From contig CALKIR010000026.1 of the NCBI GenBank assembly GCA_937995985.1, forward strand, positions 1 to 64,000: a DNA stretch of 64,000 nt, given 5' to 3'. A program made the position numbers and the translations under genes. Below are positions 43,551 to 52,409 of this stretch, in pieces (position 1 is the stretch's first letter; each line of letters starts with the position of its first letter). The stretch is from an uncultured Alcaligenaceae bacterium (GTDB taxonomy: Bacteria > Pseudomonadota > Gammaproteobacteria > Burkholderiales > Burkholderiaceae_B). The notes beneath the pieces are model-generated. The model searched no databases, was not told where the DNA came from, and was given only the letters and a program-made list of their open reading frames with translations.

Positions 43551-44393
43551 ATGATCACACTCACGACACAGTGTCCTGAATGTCATACTCAATTTGATGT
43601 GGCCGCAGATGATTTGCGGCGCCGCAAAGGCTTGGTGCGCTGTATACAATGTCATGAGATTTTTGATGGTTATGAGGCGGTTGTTGAGGGCGCTGCCAAA
43701 CAAACCATAGCAGATACCGTAGCAGCGGATACCGTTTCTGAGTCAGTTCATCCCCCTTTTATCGTGGCCGATACTCAGCCTGCAGCGCCTGATTTTTTTA
43801 TTATTGACACACCTGCTGATCAGGAGCCGTTGGTAGGAGATGGGGCTGATTTGGCACCGCCCCTGTATGTTGAGCGCCGCATTGAGCCTGTAGTCTGGTC
43901 ATGGCGTACAACGGTTAAAAAGTGGTTGGGGCTGCTCTTGTTATGGGGGCTGATACTGCTTGCCATCGCACAAGGTATGTATGTATACCGCGCACAGCTG
44001 GCCCTGCATGCACCGTTTATGCGCCCTGTTTTACAATCATTATGTGCTTCTATAGGGTGTCAGGTTCCTTATTTGCGGGCCATTAAAGCCATTGAGCTCA
44101 CTTATAGTCGTTTGTCTTTCGAGGGAGCAGTAGGGGGAGAGCACTCTTATCTATTGCAGGTGGGGATGCGCAATAGCGCTGCTGTGCCTCAAGAATGGCC
44201 TTCCCTATTAATCACCCTGAGCGATGTGTCTGCAACTGTGTTGGCGCGGCTAGAGATTAAGCCTGAACAGTACTTGAGTGCAGCACAGAGTAAGGGGCCG
44301 TTTTTGCCCGGCCAAACAGTGGATATACGATTGCAGATAAAGGCGCAGGACACAAAAATTAACGGATTTAAAGTGGAAAAATTTTTCTCTTAA
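43551..44393 (+). CDS. Zinc-ribbon and DUF3426 membrane protein
   Basis: About 280 residues. N-terminal MJ0042-type zinc ribbon with Cys8, Cys11, Cys31 and Cys34 (QCPECHTQF, RCIQCHEIF), an acidic linker, one TM at about 124-145, and a C-terminal periplasmic DUF3426 domain (SFEGAVGGEHSYLLQVGMRNSA). Function unknown; in Burkholderiales it commonly follows prmA. Start could also be the ATG at 43528 (overlapping the prmA stop) but the family begins at MITLTTQCP. Confidence 0.85.
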   Translation: MITLTTQCPECHTQFDVAADDLRRRKGLVRCIQCHEIFDGYEAVVEGAAKQTIADTVAADTVSESVHPPFIVADTQPAAPDFFIIDTPADQEPLVGDGADLAPPLYVERRIEPVVWSWRTTVKKWLGLLLLWGLILLAIAQGMYVYRAQLALHAPFMRPVLQSLCASIGCQVPYLRAIKAIELTYSRLSFEGAVGGEHSYLLQVGMRNSAAVPQEWPSLLITLSDVSATVLARLEIKPEQYLSAAQSKGPFLPGQTVDIRLQIKAQDTKINGFKVEKFFS

Positions 44394-44401
44394 AGGTAAA
44401 A

Positions 44402-45355
44402 ATGACAAAGCGAATATTAGTTTGTGGCTCGTTAGCCTTTGACTTTATTGCAGTATTTGAGGGGCGTTTTAAGGATCATATTTTGCCCGAACATGTGCCT
44501 AATCTGAGCGTATCGTTTTTTGTACCGGCCCTACGCAAAGAATTTGGAGGGTGTGCCGGGAATATTTCCTATAATTTGGCTTGGTTAGGCGCACAAGCAG
44601 TACCGGTAGGGGCGGTGGGTCATGATGCCGATGAATATCTTGAGCGCATGCGCGCTTTGGGTATTGATACGGGTATGATAAAGGTGATTGAGGATCAGTT
44701 TTCAGCGCAGTGCTTTATTACTACCGATTTGGATAGTAATCAAATTGCCTCTTTCCACCCCGGCGCCATGCAGTTTTCTTCACGTAATGATTTAACTGGC
44801 CAAGAGGCAGCGTGGGCAATTGTGGCTCCAGATGCCAAAGAGGCCATGTTGGCGCATGCAGAGCGGTTACATCAGGCTCATATTCCTTTTGTTTTTGACT
44901 TAGGCCAGGCCATGCCTTTATTTACTGGCGATGATTTACAAGCAATGATTGCCAAGGCAGATATTTTAACCGCCAATGATTATGAGGCCACCGTTATTGA
45001 AGAGCGTACAGGCATGTCTCTGGATGAGATTGCCACGCAGATGAAAGCAGTCATTGTGACTTATGGAGCCCAAGGGGCGGTATTATATCAGCATGGCAAG
45101 CAGCAGCGGATTGCCCCTGTTGCAGCCAAAGAGGTGCTTGACCCTACTGGTTGTGGTGATGCTCATCGCGCTGGTTTGTTATATGGTTTAACAGCAGGCT
45201 GGTCTTTGTATGAGGCTGCATGCTTAGGGAATATTATGGGCAGTATAAAAATTGCCTCCCAAGGGCCTCAAAATCATCAACCTAACCGAGAGCAGATTAA
45301 TCGCCTCCTGCGCGAGGTGTATGAATTAGATGTGGCCGTGCCCACAAACGCTTAA
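44402..45355 (+). CDS. PfkB-family carbohydrate/nucleoside kinase
   Basis: 317 residues, ribokinase fold: GGCAGNISYNLAWLG at 49-63 and DPTGCGDAHRAG with Asp247 and catalytic Asp253 near the C-terminus. The site has Cys in place of the common Ala/Gly (DPTGAGD), a variant seen in the adenosine-kinase-like branch. Substrate not assignable. It follows the DUF3426 gene by 8 nt. Confidence 0.87.
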   Translation: MTKRILVCGSLAFDFIAVFEGRFKDHILPEHVPNLSVSFFVPALRKEFGGCAGNISYNLAWLGAQAVPVGAVGHDADEYLERMRALGIDTGMIKVIEDQFSAQCFITTDLDSNQIASFHPGAMQFSSRNDLTGQEAAWAIVAPDAKEAMLAHAERLHQAHIPFVFDLGQAMPLFTGDDLQAMIAKADILTANDYEATVIEERTGMSLDEIATQMKAVIVTYGAQGAVLYQHGKQQRIAPVAAKEVLDPTGCGDAHRAGLLYGLTAGWSLYEAACLGNIMGSIKIASQGPQNHQPNREQINRLLREVYELDVAVPTNA

Positions 45356-45377
45356 ACTTTCCTAAAAGGAGCATGTC

Positions 45378-45875
45378 ATGACGACACAAAATACAAATCG
45401 TTGGCAGTTAATGCGCTGGGTTCAGCTCACTGCAGCAGCGATGGGGGCGGTGTTGCTCGTGTCGGGCTGTGCGCATCATAGCGCTTCAAGCCAAACTTAT
45501 ACCTATGGTCAAGCGCAGCGTGAACAGGTAGTGCGCTATGGCACAGTAGAGAATGTTCGTCCAATTACTATACAAAGCGATCGCTCTTCAGGTCTTGGCG
45601 CAGCCTCTGGAGCAGCTATAGGGGGCGTAGCGGGTAGCTCCATTGGTGGCGGTCGAGGTCAAATATTAGCCACCATAGGGGGGGCCCTATTAGGGGGGAT
45701 TGCCGGGGAGCAAATTGAGCATCGCGTACAAAAGAGCGAAGGATTAGAAATTACAGTTCGGATGGATAATGGGGAGACTCGTGTGATTGCTCAAGAGGCT
45801 GATGTGCCGATTAGCCGGGGGCAGCGAGTACAGGTAATTAGTGGTTCTGGCCCCGTGCGAGTAAGCCCCCTTTAA
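45378..45875 (+). CDS. Glycine-zipper outer-membrane lipoprotein (SlyB/17-kDa type)
   Basis: 165 residues: signal peptide ending LLVSGC (Cys at about 31), then a Gly/Ala-rich pair of segments (AASGAAIGGVAGSSIGGG and IGGALLGGIAGEQIEHR), and a small beta-rich end (EITVRMDNGETRVIAQE). Matches the Rick_17kDa/glycine-zipper family. AAAGGAG lies before the ATG. Confidence 0.88.
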   Translation: MTTQNTNRWQLMRWVQLTAAAMGAVLLVSGCAHHSASSQTYTYGQAQREQVVRYGTVENVRPITIQSDRSSGLGAASGAAIGGVAGSSIGGGRGQILATIGGALLGGIAGEQIEHRVQKSEGLEITVRMDNGETRVIAQEADVPISRGQRVQVISGSGPVRVSPL

Positions 45876-45900
45876 ACTCCTCTGCAGGCCGCCAATAAAG

Positions 45901-45937
45901 TACAAGCCCCTAGGATGGTCCTCCTGAGGGGCTTGTA
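45901..45937. terminator. Bidirectional hairpin between the lipoprotein and yggT
   Basis: Arms TACAAGCCCCT / AGGGGCTTGTA, 11 bp perfect, with a small AGGA/TCCT inner stem in the 15-nt loop. It lies between convergent genes; T runs on both sides are poor (TATTAGGG, and CTTTATTGG on the minus strand). Confidence 0.65.
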
Positions 45938-45953
45938 TATTAGGGATAAGAGG

Positions 45954-46502
45954 TTAGAGTGGGGGATAAAGCGCAATATTATTGCTTATGCTATGAATAA
46001 GCATGAGGAGGATCTGAATAATAATTAGCACAACCAAAGGGGAAAAATCTATTGCTCCGGTGCTTGGCATGCGGCTACGAATAGGATTGAGGATGGGATC
46101 GATTAGCGCATGGAGCAGAGGCGCAATAGGGGCTGCAGGATTAACCCAAGACAAGATGGCTTGAATAATAATGGCCCAGAACAGAGTGTTTAGCCACCAT
46201 TTTAAGCCTATAAGCAGGGCTACGAAGATTTGTACAAGTGGGTTAAAAAGCGCAAGCCCAGAGAGTAAGAAGAGATAAATAAAGGCTGTGATCCAAACGA
46301 CAATGATGCTGGGCCAATCAAAACGCCCCCGCGCAGCAATAAGACGTTGCATGGGTAGGCTGGCCCAATCGGTAAAGCGATAGATGGTCTGTGAGAAAGG
46401 GTTAAATGGGGGAATGCGAGAGGCATAAAACCAGGCGCGCAAAATAAAAGCAAACCCAATCAGTTGGATGATCAAGCTTAAAATCATTACGGTGATGCCC
46501 AT
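45954..46502 (-). CDS. YggT-family membrane protein
   Basis: 182 residues, two tandem YGGT units with about four to five TMs; each unit has the pattern of a hydrophobic pair around a short loop ending near SWVNP and PSTGAIDFSP(L). Known to have osmotic or envelope roles elsewhere; not experimentally placed here. A 46-codon ORF lies 24 nt upstream on the same strand. Confidence 0.87.
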   Translation of the reverse strand: MGITVMILSLIIQLIGFAFILRAWFYASRIPPFNPFSQTIYRFTDWASLPMQRLIAARGRFDWPSIIVVWITAFIYLFLLSGLALFNPLVQIFVALLIGLKWWLNTLFWAIIIQAILSWVNPAAPIAPLLHALIDPILNPIRSRMPSTGAIDFSPLVVLIIIQILLMLIHSISNNIALYPPL

Positions 46503-46526
46503 AGTATTAATCGCCTAGTAGGGAGC

Positions 46527-46667
46527 CTATTCGGATTCTTCGGTAGGGTGAGTGGGATAGGGCCACGAGCCCGCAGGATTAGGAGTAGTTTTTACATAGG
46601 ATGCTTGCTCATTATCATTATCGGGATATACCGTAGAGTCAGGATGTGGATTGCTGGCAGATGCCAT
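46527..46667 (-). CDS. Small hypothetical protein, 46 residues
   Basis: Reads M-ASASNPHPDSTVYPD...SWPYPTHPTEESE and stop. AAGGA lies 9 nt before the ATG. The protein is hydrophilic, Pro/Ser/acidic, with no TM or signal. It is 24 nt upstream of yggT and could be co-transcribed. I do not recognise a family; a strong ribosome site and uninterrupted frame favour a real gene. Confidence 0.6.
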   Translation of the reverse strand: MASASNPHPDSTVYPDNDNEQASYVKTTPNPAGSWPYPTHPTEESE

Positions 46668-46830
46668 AATCAAAATTCCTTTTTAAAAAAATGAACACAA
46701 AAAATACGTGCTACCCAAGTCTTATGGTGCACAGTTAGTAGTTTACCAAATTGTGGTTAAAATAATGAAAGTGCTCATATGTTTATTGAGTACTTATTGC
46801 TCACCCAATCATCTTTGTGCAAGGAAATAT

Positions 46831-47349
46831 ATGCTTGGTATGCCAACTAGACAGTCCCCTAAGCGACTCTCGGTATTGGGATGTATCCTCAGTGTAGGAG
46901 TATTAGTAAGTGCGTGCACTGGGCCTGTGCATGCTCCCCACGAACCCATGCCGCAGATCGTGACCCCTGCAGATTGTATGGCCCCAGCTGCTGATGAGGA
47001 GGTGATTGGTAATTGGTTGAATAAGCGCCAAGAAAAGGGGGTAACAGGCGAATTACGTACTTTATTTACCCTCAAGGCTGATGGCAGTATGTTGTTCACC
47101 GAGCAGCTTAAACGGCCCCGACAGCCATCCCAAGGGATTAACGAAAGTGGCTGCTGGGTGCGCACAGGAGATCAGATCATCTTGCATACTTATCAATCTA
47201 ATGGGGTGCCTGTCGATATAGAGGATCCTATTTATACGAATCGGTATCGTATTATTTCAGTGGATGAGGAGTCCTTAGTATTGCAGTCTGAGGCTGGGCA
47301 GCAGTTAGCCACCCAGCGTACTTCCCCAGGTTACCGGTTGCCTTTTTAG
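46831..47349 (+). CDS. Hypothetical lipoprotein
   Basis: About 172 residues. Signal peptide ends VLVSAC (lipobox LVSAC, Cys about 29 from the chosen start). The mature part has GNWLNKRQEKGVTGELRTLFTLKADGSML and later beta-strand pattern ending LQSEAGQQLATQRT, as in small lipocalin-like lipoproteins; family not recognised. Start: AAGGA is 5 nt before 46831; an ATG at 46840 is also possible. The last 4 nt overlap gltX on the other strand. Confidence 0.75.
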   Translation: MLGMPTRQSPKRLSVLGCILSVGVLVSACTGPVHAPHEPMPQIVTPADCMAPAADEEVIGNWLNKRQEKGVTGELRTLFTLKADGSMLFTEQLKRPRQPSQGINESGCWVRTGDQIILHTYQSNGVPVDIEDPIYTNRYRIISVDEESLVLQSEAGQQLATQRTSPGYRLPF

Positions 47350-48761
47350 GCTTTGAGGCTGTGTGCCAAGCGTGTGAGCACGCGTTCACGGCCCAATAGA
47401 TGGAGCACTGCATCGATGGCTGGCGTCTGGCGCTGACCGGTTACGGCTATTCTCAAGGGGATCCCCAGCTGAGGCATGCGCGCGTTGTGTGCTTTGAGCA
47501 CTTGCTGAATGGTGGCGCTTAGCTGCTCAGTGCTCCACTCTTCCAATGCCGCAGCGCGCTCGTAAAAGTCTTGGAGCAACAGTGTGGCCTCAGGGCTGTT
47601 TAATTGCTCTGCCTGCTCAGCACTTAAGGCTGGTCTGTTTTCTTGGCAGAATAATAAAGCCCCATCGGCAAGATCATTGAGGGTTTCAGCACGCGATTTT
47701 AACAGCTCCATTACAGCAGGTAGATCGACCTGCTCAGGGTTGCCCCCCCGTGCTTGAATACGTGGTGCTACGAGCTCAGCCAGTCGTTGATTGCTGCTGT
47801 TTTTAATATAGTGCGCATTGACCCAGCGCAGTTTTTTAGGATCCCATTGTGCAGGGGAGCGGCTTAAGTTGCGGGTATTAAACCATTGAATAAATTCTTC
47901 GCGACTAAATAGCTCGGCATCACCATGGCTCCATCCCAAACGTGCCAAATAATTGATCATGGCTTCGGGTAAAAAGCCCTCTTGTTCATATTCCAGAATG
48001 CTTACGGCACCATGTCGCTTGGAGAGCTTTTCTCCATCAGGACCGAGAATCATTGGCACATGACCATAAGTTGGGATATCTGCTCCGAGTGCTTCAAGTA
48101 AGGTAATTTGGCGGGCAGTGTTGTTTACATGATCATCGCCACGAATGACATGCGTGATATTCATATCCCAATCATCTACAACCACGCAAAAGTTATAAGT
48201 TGGGGTACCATCAGAGCGCGCAATGATTAAATCATCGAGCTCCTCGTTCGGGATAGAAATGGGGCCTTTGACCAGATCATTCCAGGTGGTGGCACCACTT
48301 TGGGGGCTTTTAAAGCGAACAACAGGTGATCTGTCTTGAGGAATAGGAGGCAGTGTTTTGCCTGGTTCAGGCCGCCAAGTGCCATCGTATCGAGGTTTTA
48401 GCCCTTGGGCGCGCGCTCGTTCGCGCATGGCCTCTACTTCTTCAGGTGTGCTATAGCAATAGTAGGCCGTGCCGTCTTTGAGCATTTGTTGGATGACTTC
48501 CTGATGACGGTCAATGCGCTGGCTTTGGTAAAATGGCCCTTCATCGGCCTCTAAGCCCAGCCACTTCATCCCATCCAATATAATTTGAACCGCTTCAGGA
48601 GTGGAGCGCTCACGGTCCGTATCCTCAATGCGAAGAACAAATTTACCTTGGTGATGACGGGCAAATGCCCAGGAAAATAAAGCAGTTCGGGCGCCTCCAA
48701 GGTGCAAGTCGCCAGTAGGTGAAGGCGCAAAACGAGTGCGGACGATGGTTTGAGAATTCAT
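47346..48761 (-). CDS. gltX: Glutamyl-tRNA synthetase
   Basis: Class I synthetase. The ATG at 48761 gives 471 residues: RFAPSPTGDLHLGG (HIGH-like), RIEDTDRERS, and KLSKRHG (KMSKS-like). The window also carries gatCAB, so this GluRS may be non-discriminating and charge tRNA(Gln) as well; this is an inference. An ORF start at 48845 would lie in the esterase region. Confidence 0.95.
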   Translation of the reverse strand: MNSQTIVRTRFAPSPTGDLHLGGARTALFSWAFARHHQGKFVLRIEDTDRERSTPEAVQIILDGMKWLGLEADEGPFYQSQRIDRHQEVIQQMLKDGTAYYCYSTPEEVEAMRERARAQGLKPRYDGTWRPEPGKTLPPIPQDRSPVVRFKSPQSGATTWNDLVKGPISIPNEELDDLIIARSDGTPTYNFCVVVDDWDMNITHVIRGDDHVNNTARQITLLEALGADIPTYGHVPMILGPDGEKLSKRHGAVSILEYEQEGFLPEAMINYLARLGWSHGDAELFSREEFIQWFNTRNLSRSPAQWDPKKLRWVNAHYIKNSSNQRLAELVAPRIQARGGNPEQVDLPAVMELLKSRAETLNDLADGALLFCQENRPALSAEQAEQLNSPEATLLLQDFYERAAALEEWSTEQLSATIQQVLKAHNARMPQLGIPLRIAVTGQRQTPAIDAVLHLLGRERVLTRLAHSLKA

Positions 48762-48807
48762 AGAAATTGCTGCTTGATTGGTTAATGACAATGAAATTGA
48801 GCAGAGG

Positions 48808-49479
48808 TTATTGTTTGGTAAGAACTGTGCGTAAAAAATGAGCAATGTCTCTGACCTCTTGGGGATGCACTGAGTGGGGCATAGGATAGGTATGCCACTC
48901 TACGTCATAGCCCAGAGTCTTTAATAGCTGATAGCTTTGCTCTCCTCGTTGCAAGGGCACAACGGGATCGTGGAGGCCATGAGCCATAAAGATTGGAGTA
49001 TGCTGGTTGGCTGAGTGACGCTCTTGTTCGATGACTTCAGCCAAGGGCAGATAGCCAGAAAGACAGATCAAGCCTGCTAAAGCTTCATGCCAGCGCAGAC
49101 CGGTCTGAAGAGTCATGGCACATCCTTGTGAAAATCCTGCCAGTACAATGCGCTCGCTAGGGATGCCGCGCTCAATTTCACGACGAATAAGCGCCTCAAT
49201 CTGAGACTGAGAAGCACGTAAGCCTTTAGCATCCTCACGACGAACTAAATCAGCAACATAAATGTCGTACCAAGAACGCATGGGCATTCTCCCGTTAATG
49301 GTAACGGGTTGGATCGGAGCATGGGGGAAAATAAAACGAATATTTAAATCCTCTACCCCAAGCTCAGGCACAATAGGGACAAAGTCATTGCCATCTGCTC
49401 CTAGGCCATGTAACCAAATAACGGCATAATGGGCTTCTTGTTGTGGGTTGATTTCAATGCATTCTAATTGATCGCTCAT
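48808..49479 (-). CDS. Phospholipase/carboxylesterase family hydrolase
   Basis: 223 residues, alpha/beta hydrolase of the lysophospholipase/carboxylesterase type: VIWLHGLGADGNDF, FPHAPIQPVTIN, GFSQGCAM (nucleophile Ser), GLHDPVVP (Asp), MPHSVHPQEV (His). Cytoplasmic, no signal. Substrate probably a short acyl ester. Confidence 0.9.
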   Translation of the reverse strand: MSDQLECIEINPQQEAHYAVIWLHGLGADGNDFVPIVPELGVEDLNIRFIFPHAPIQPVTINGRMPMRSWYDIYVADLVRREDAKGLRASQSQIEALIRREIERGIPSERIVLAGFSQGCAMTLQTGLRWHEALAGLICLSGYLPLAEVIEQERHSANQHTPIFMAHGLHDPVVPLQRGEQSYQLLKTLGYDVEWHTYPMPHSVHPQEVRDIAHFLRTVLTKQ

Positions 49480-49625
49480 TGTTGATTTCCCCTCATTGCA
49501 GTGTTTAAGGTTAGACTGTGTGCTGACGCATCATTGCGTTTTATCATATTTGCTTGGTCAACGGGCCATTTTGGCTGTTGCGGGGTGTTTCCGGTCTCAT
49601 CTACAGAGTTTTAAAGAGTGAAGTA

Positions 49626-50981
49626 ATGATTTCTAATTTACCTATTTCTGCAAACCAGCACTTTTTTTGTCAACTGGTAGAAGATGCGCTGGCTGAGGCC
49701 AAAAAGCTCGGTGCTACAGATGCGGTGGTGCAGGTATCCGAAAACCGTGGCTTATCTGTTTCGGTGCGTAAGCAAAAAACTGAAAATGTTGAGCAGGCGC
49801 GTGAGCGCTCGCTAAGCATAACGGTTTTTGATGGACAAAAGCGTGGTGCAGCGTCGACAGCTGATTTTACCCCACAGGCTATTCGTGAAACAGTCGCTGC
49901 TGCGTGGCATATTGCCCGTTTTACTGCTGAGGATCCTGCAGCAGGATTGCCCGATGATGCAGATTTGGCCTATGAGTACCCGGATTTGGCGCTATATCGA
50001 CCCTGGGCTTTGAGCCCTGAGCAGGCGACGCACTGGGCGCTTCGTGCCGAGCAAGCAGCCTTATCTTACCACCCACAGATTACGAATAGTGAAGGGGCCA
50101 GCATTGATAGTTACGAGGGTCATTTTGTGTTGGGTAATAGTCGGGGTTTTTTAGGCGGTTATCCCTATAGCCGTCATAGCATCAGCGTTTCTCCTATTGC
50201 TGGCACGGGCACCAAAATGCAGCGAGACTATTGGTTCAGTGCTGCGCGTGCGGCCCATAAGCTAGATAGCCCCGAACAGGTAGGTCGTTATGCAGCACAA
50301 CGCACCGTAGCACGTCTTGATGCACGCGTAGCAGCCACCGGTCATTATCCTGTTATTTTTGAGGCCCCTTTGGCCGCCGGTTTGCTGGGTGCTTTTGTGC
50401 GGGCGAATAGTGGGGGAGCTTTATACAGAAAGGCAAGTTTTTTAGTTGATGGATTGGGCCAAGAAATATTTGCTCCTCATATCAGTCTTGTAGAGCGGCC
50501 TCATATTAAAGGGGGATTAGGCAGTGCACCTTTTGATGGGGAGGGGGTGCGGACACAGGACCGAACAGTAGTGGACCGCGGGCGCTTAGAGGGGCATTTC
50601 TTATCCAGTTACACAGCGCGTAAGCTGGGCATGACTACCACAGGCAATGCGGCAGGGGCGCATAATTTGATCATGCGCTCGGAGACTACCACTGCAGATC
50701 TTGATTTAGCTGCCTTATTGAAAGAAATGGGGACGGGACTGTTGGTCACAGAGTTAATAGGCCAGGGGATTAATATGGTCACTGGTGATTATTCACGTGG
50801 GGCCTTTGGTTATTGGGTTGAAAATGGTGACATTCAATACCCCGTACAAGAAATCACTATTGCTGGCAATTTACGGGACATGTTCCGTCATATCGCTTTG
50901 GTAGGAAATGACACAGTGGTACGGGGGGGCCGTAAAACAGGTTCTCTTTTGATTGAACGGATGGCCATAGCTGGTCGTTAA
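49626..50981 (+). CDS. pmbA: PmbA/TldE metalloprotease-like protein
   Basis: 451 residues, the TldE half of the TldD/TldE protease. Start MISNLPISANQHF with the family blocks DGQKRGAASTADF, NSEGA, and the C-terminal GRKTGSLLIERMAIAGR. It lacks the TldD metal motif, as usual for TldE. tldD is not in this window. An upstream in-frame ATG at 49554 would add 24 residues. Confidence 0.9.
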   Translation: MISNLPISANQHFFCQLVEDALAEAKKLGATDAVVQVSENRGLSVSVRKQKTENVEQARERSLSITVFDGQKRGAASTADFTPQAIRETVAAAWHIARFTAEDPAAGLPDDADLAYEYPDLALYRPWALSPEQATHWALRAEQAALSYHPQITNSEGASIDSYEGHFVLGNSRGFLGGYPYSRHSISVSPIAGTGTKMQRDYWFSAARAAHKLDSPEQVGRYAAQRTVARLDARVAATGHYPVIFEAPLAAGLLGAFVRANSGGALYRKASFLVDGLGQEIFAPHISLVERPHIKGGLGSAPFDGEGVRTQDRTVVDRGRLEGHFLSSYTARKLGMTTTGNAAGAHNLIMRSETTTADLDLAALLKEMGTGLLVTELIGQGINMVTGDYSRGAFGYWVENGDIQYPVQEITIAGNLRDMFRHIALVGNDTVVRGGRKTGSLLIERMAIAGR

Positions 50982-51121
50982 TAAATGGTATGGAATGAAC
51001 GGCCAAATAGGCAGCCAAGAGGTTTGACAGCGGCTGCAGAATAATGGATATTGGCATGTTGTAACTTAAGTATTACGCGTTTGTTTTTCTAATCATTTGG
51101 ACGCTAAGGAGGGTCTGCACA

Positions 51122-52237
51122 ATGCAGCGTCGTTCATTTTTAAAAAAGGCAGGCTTAGGAGCTGTTGCGGGTACAGCAGCGGCAGTGGCTGCGCCCGCAA
51201 TTGCTGAAAGTATGCCTAAATTAAATTGGAAGATGACTTCCACCTATGGACCATCTTTGCCGGCATTATTTAGTACCGCTGAGATGTTTACTAAAATGAT
51301 TGCCGAGGCTACAGACGGTAATTTTTCTATTCGTTTGTATCCTGCTGGTGAGATAGTGCCAGGGTTTGAGGTCATGGATGCCGTGTCTGACGGTACTGTA
51401 GAGATGGGCCAAACCGCTTCGTATTATTACTATGGCAAGGACCCTTCTTTTTGCTTTGATACGGCTGTTCCGTTTGGTTTGAACGCGCGTCAAATGCAAT
51501 CTTGGCTGTTTAAAGGAGGCGGCCTAGAGTTAATGCGCGAGCTGTTTGCAACGCGCAATATTGTCAACTTTCCCATGGGGGATACAGGGACCCAAATGGG
51601 GGGGTGGTACCGCCGAGAGATTAAATCAGTAGAAGATCTCAAGGGACTTAAAATGCGCACAGCTGGCTTTGCCGGTGAAGTATTGGCGCGCTTAGGGGTA
51701 GTACCCCAGCAGGTGCCGCCTGGTGATATTTATCCTTCCCTAGAAAAAGGGACCTTGGATGCTGTTGAGTTTGTCGGGCCTATGGATGATGAGCGCCTGG
51801 GTTTCCAAAAGGTTGCCAAGTATTACTACTACCCCGGTTGGTGGGAGGGAGCAGGTCAAGTTTCCCTGTATGTCAATCAGGATGCGTATGAGCAGCTGCC
51901 CAAGCAGTATCAGTCTTTGATTGCCACAGCATCTCGTGCAGCGGGGCAAAATATGCTGGCCACTTATGATGCTGAAAACCCAGCTGCCTTGCGTCGGTTA
52001 ATTGCTAGTGGAGCAATATTAAAGCCGTTTCCTCGTGATGTGATGGATGCTGCTTTTGAGGCCTCTAATGAGGTGTATCAAGAGTTTTGCGAGGAAAATG
52101 AGCGCTTTAAGAAGATTTACGACAGCTATATGTCTTTCCGTGATGAGGCTGTGCCCTGGTTCCGAGTTGCTGAAGGAGCCTATGATAATTTCTTAGGCAT
52201 TGCCTTGGCGCAACAACGTCAACGGGCTGGTTCTTAG
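51122..52237 (+). CDS. TRAP-transporter substrate-binding protein, TakP-like
   Basis: 371 residues. Tat-type signal MQRRSFLKKAG...AAPAIAES. DctP fold with the KMRTAGFAGEVLARLG (binding Arg region), DIYPSLEKGTLDAVEFVGPMDDE and KYYYYPGWW blocks that I recognise from the 2-oxoacid-binding TakP branch. No dctQ or dctM follows: a terminator and rplM do. AAGGAGGG lies before the ATG. Confidence 0.88.
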   Translation: MQRRSFLKKAGLGAVAGTAAAVAAPAIAESMPKLNWKMTSTYGPSLPALFSTAEMFTKMIAEATDGNFSIRLYPAGEIVPGFEVMDAVSDGTVEMGQTASYYYYGKDPSFCFDTAVPFGLNARQMQSWLFKGGGLELMRELFATRNIVNFPMGDTGTQMGGWYRREIKSVEDLKGLKMRTAGFAGEVLARLGVVPQQVPPGDIYPSLEKGTLDAVEFVGPMDDERLGFQKVAKYYYYPGWWEGAGQVSLYVNQDAYEQLPKQYQSLIATASRAAGQNMLATYDAENPAALRRLIASGAILKPFPRDVMDAAFEASNEVYQEFCEENERFKKIYDSYMSFRDEAVPWFRVAEGAYDNFLGIALAQQRQRAGS

Positions 52238-52277
52238 GCTGGCTGTTGTTGTTTGGCTGCGTTTTTAATCCTTAATA

Positions 52278-52310
52278 AGAGGGCAGGCAGGGATTGGCTT
52301 GCCCTTTTTT
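52278..52310 (+). terminator. Intrinsic terminator of the TRAP gene
   Basis: Stem AGGGCAGGC / GCTTGCCCT with one G-T pair and an 8-nt loop, ending in six T. About 40 nt after the stop codon. Confidence 0.82.
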
Positions 52311-52326
52311 ATTTGGGTTTTTTTCG

Positions 52327-52335
52327 TGCTATACT
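52327..52335 (+). promoter_or_regulatory. Candidate extended -10 promoter for rplM-rpsI
   Basis: TGC-TATACT is a good extended -10. No good -35 is 16-18 bp upstream (T-rich). It would start transcription near 52342, giving a leader of about 68 nt before rplM. Confidence 0.5.
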
Positions 52336-52356
52336 TTAGTGCTTTGCGTACGGGCG

Positions 52357-52387
52357 AATAATAACGCCTTGGCGCGGTTTTATTATT
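52357..52387 (+). promoter_or_regulatory. Candidate L13 leader hairpin
   Basis: AATAATAA (52357-52364) pairs with TTATTATT (52380-52387); the interior has two CC/GG pairs around a 7-nt GC-rich loop. It ends about 9 nt before AAAGGA of rplM. Position fits an L13 autoregulatory target, known for other bacteria; sequence identity to those was not tested. Confidence 0.4.
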
Positions 52388-52409
52388 TACTTATTTTAAA
52401 GGAACCATC

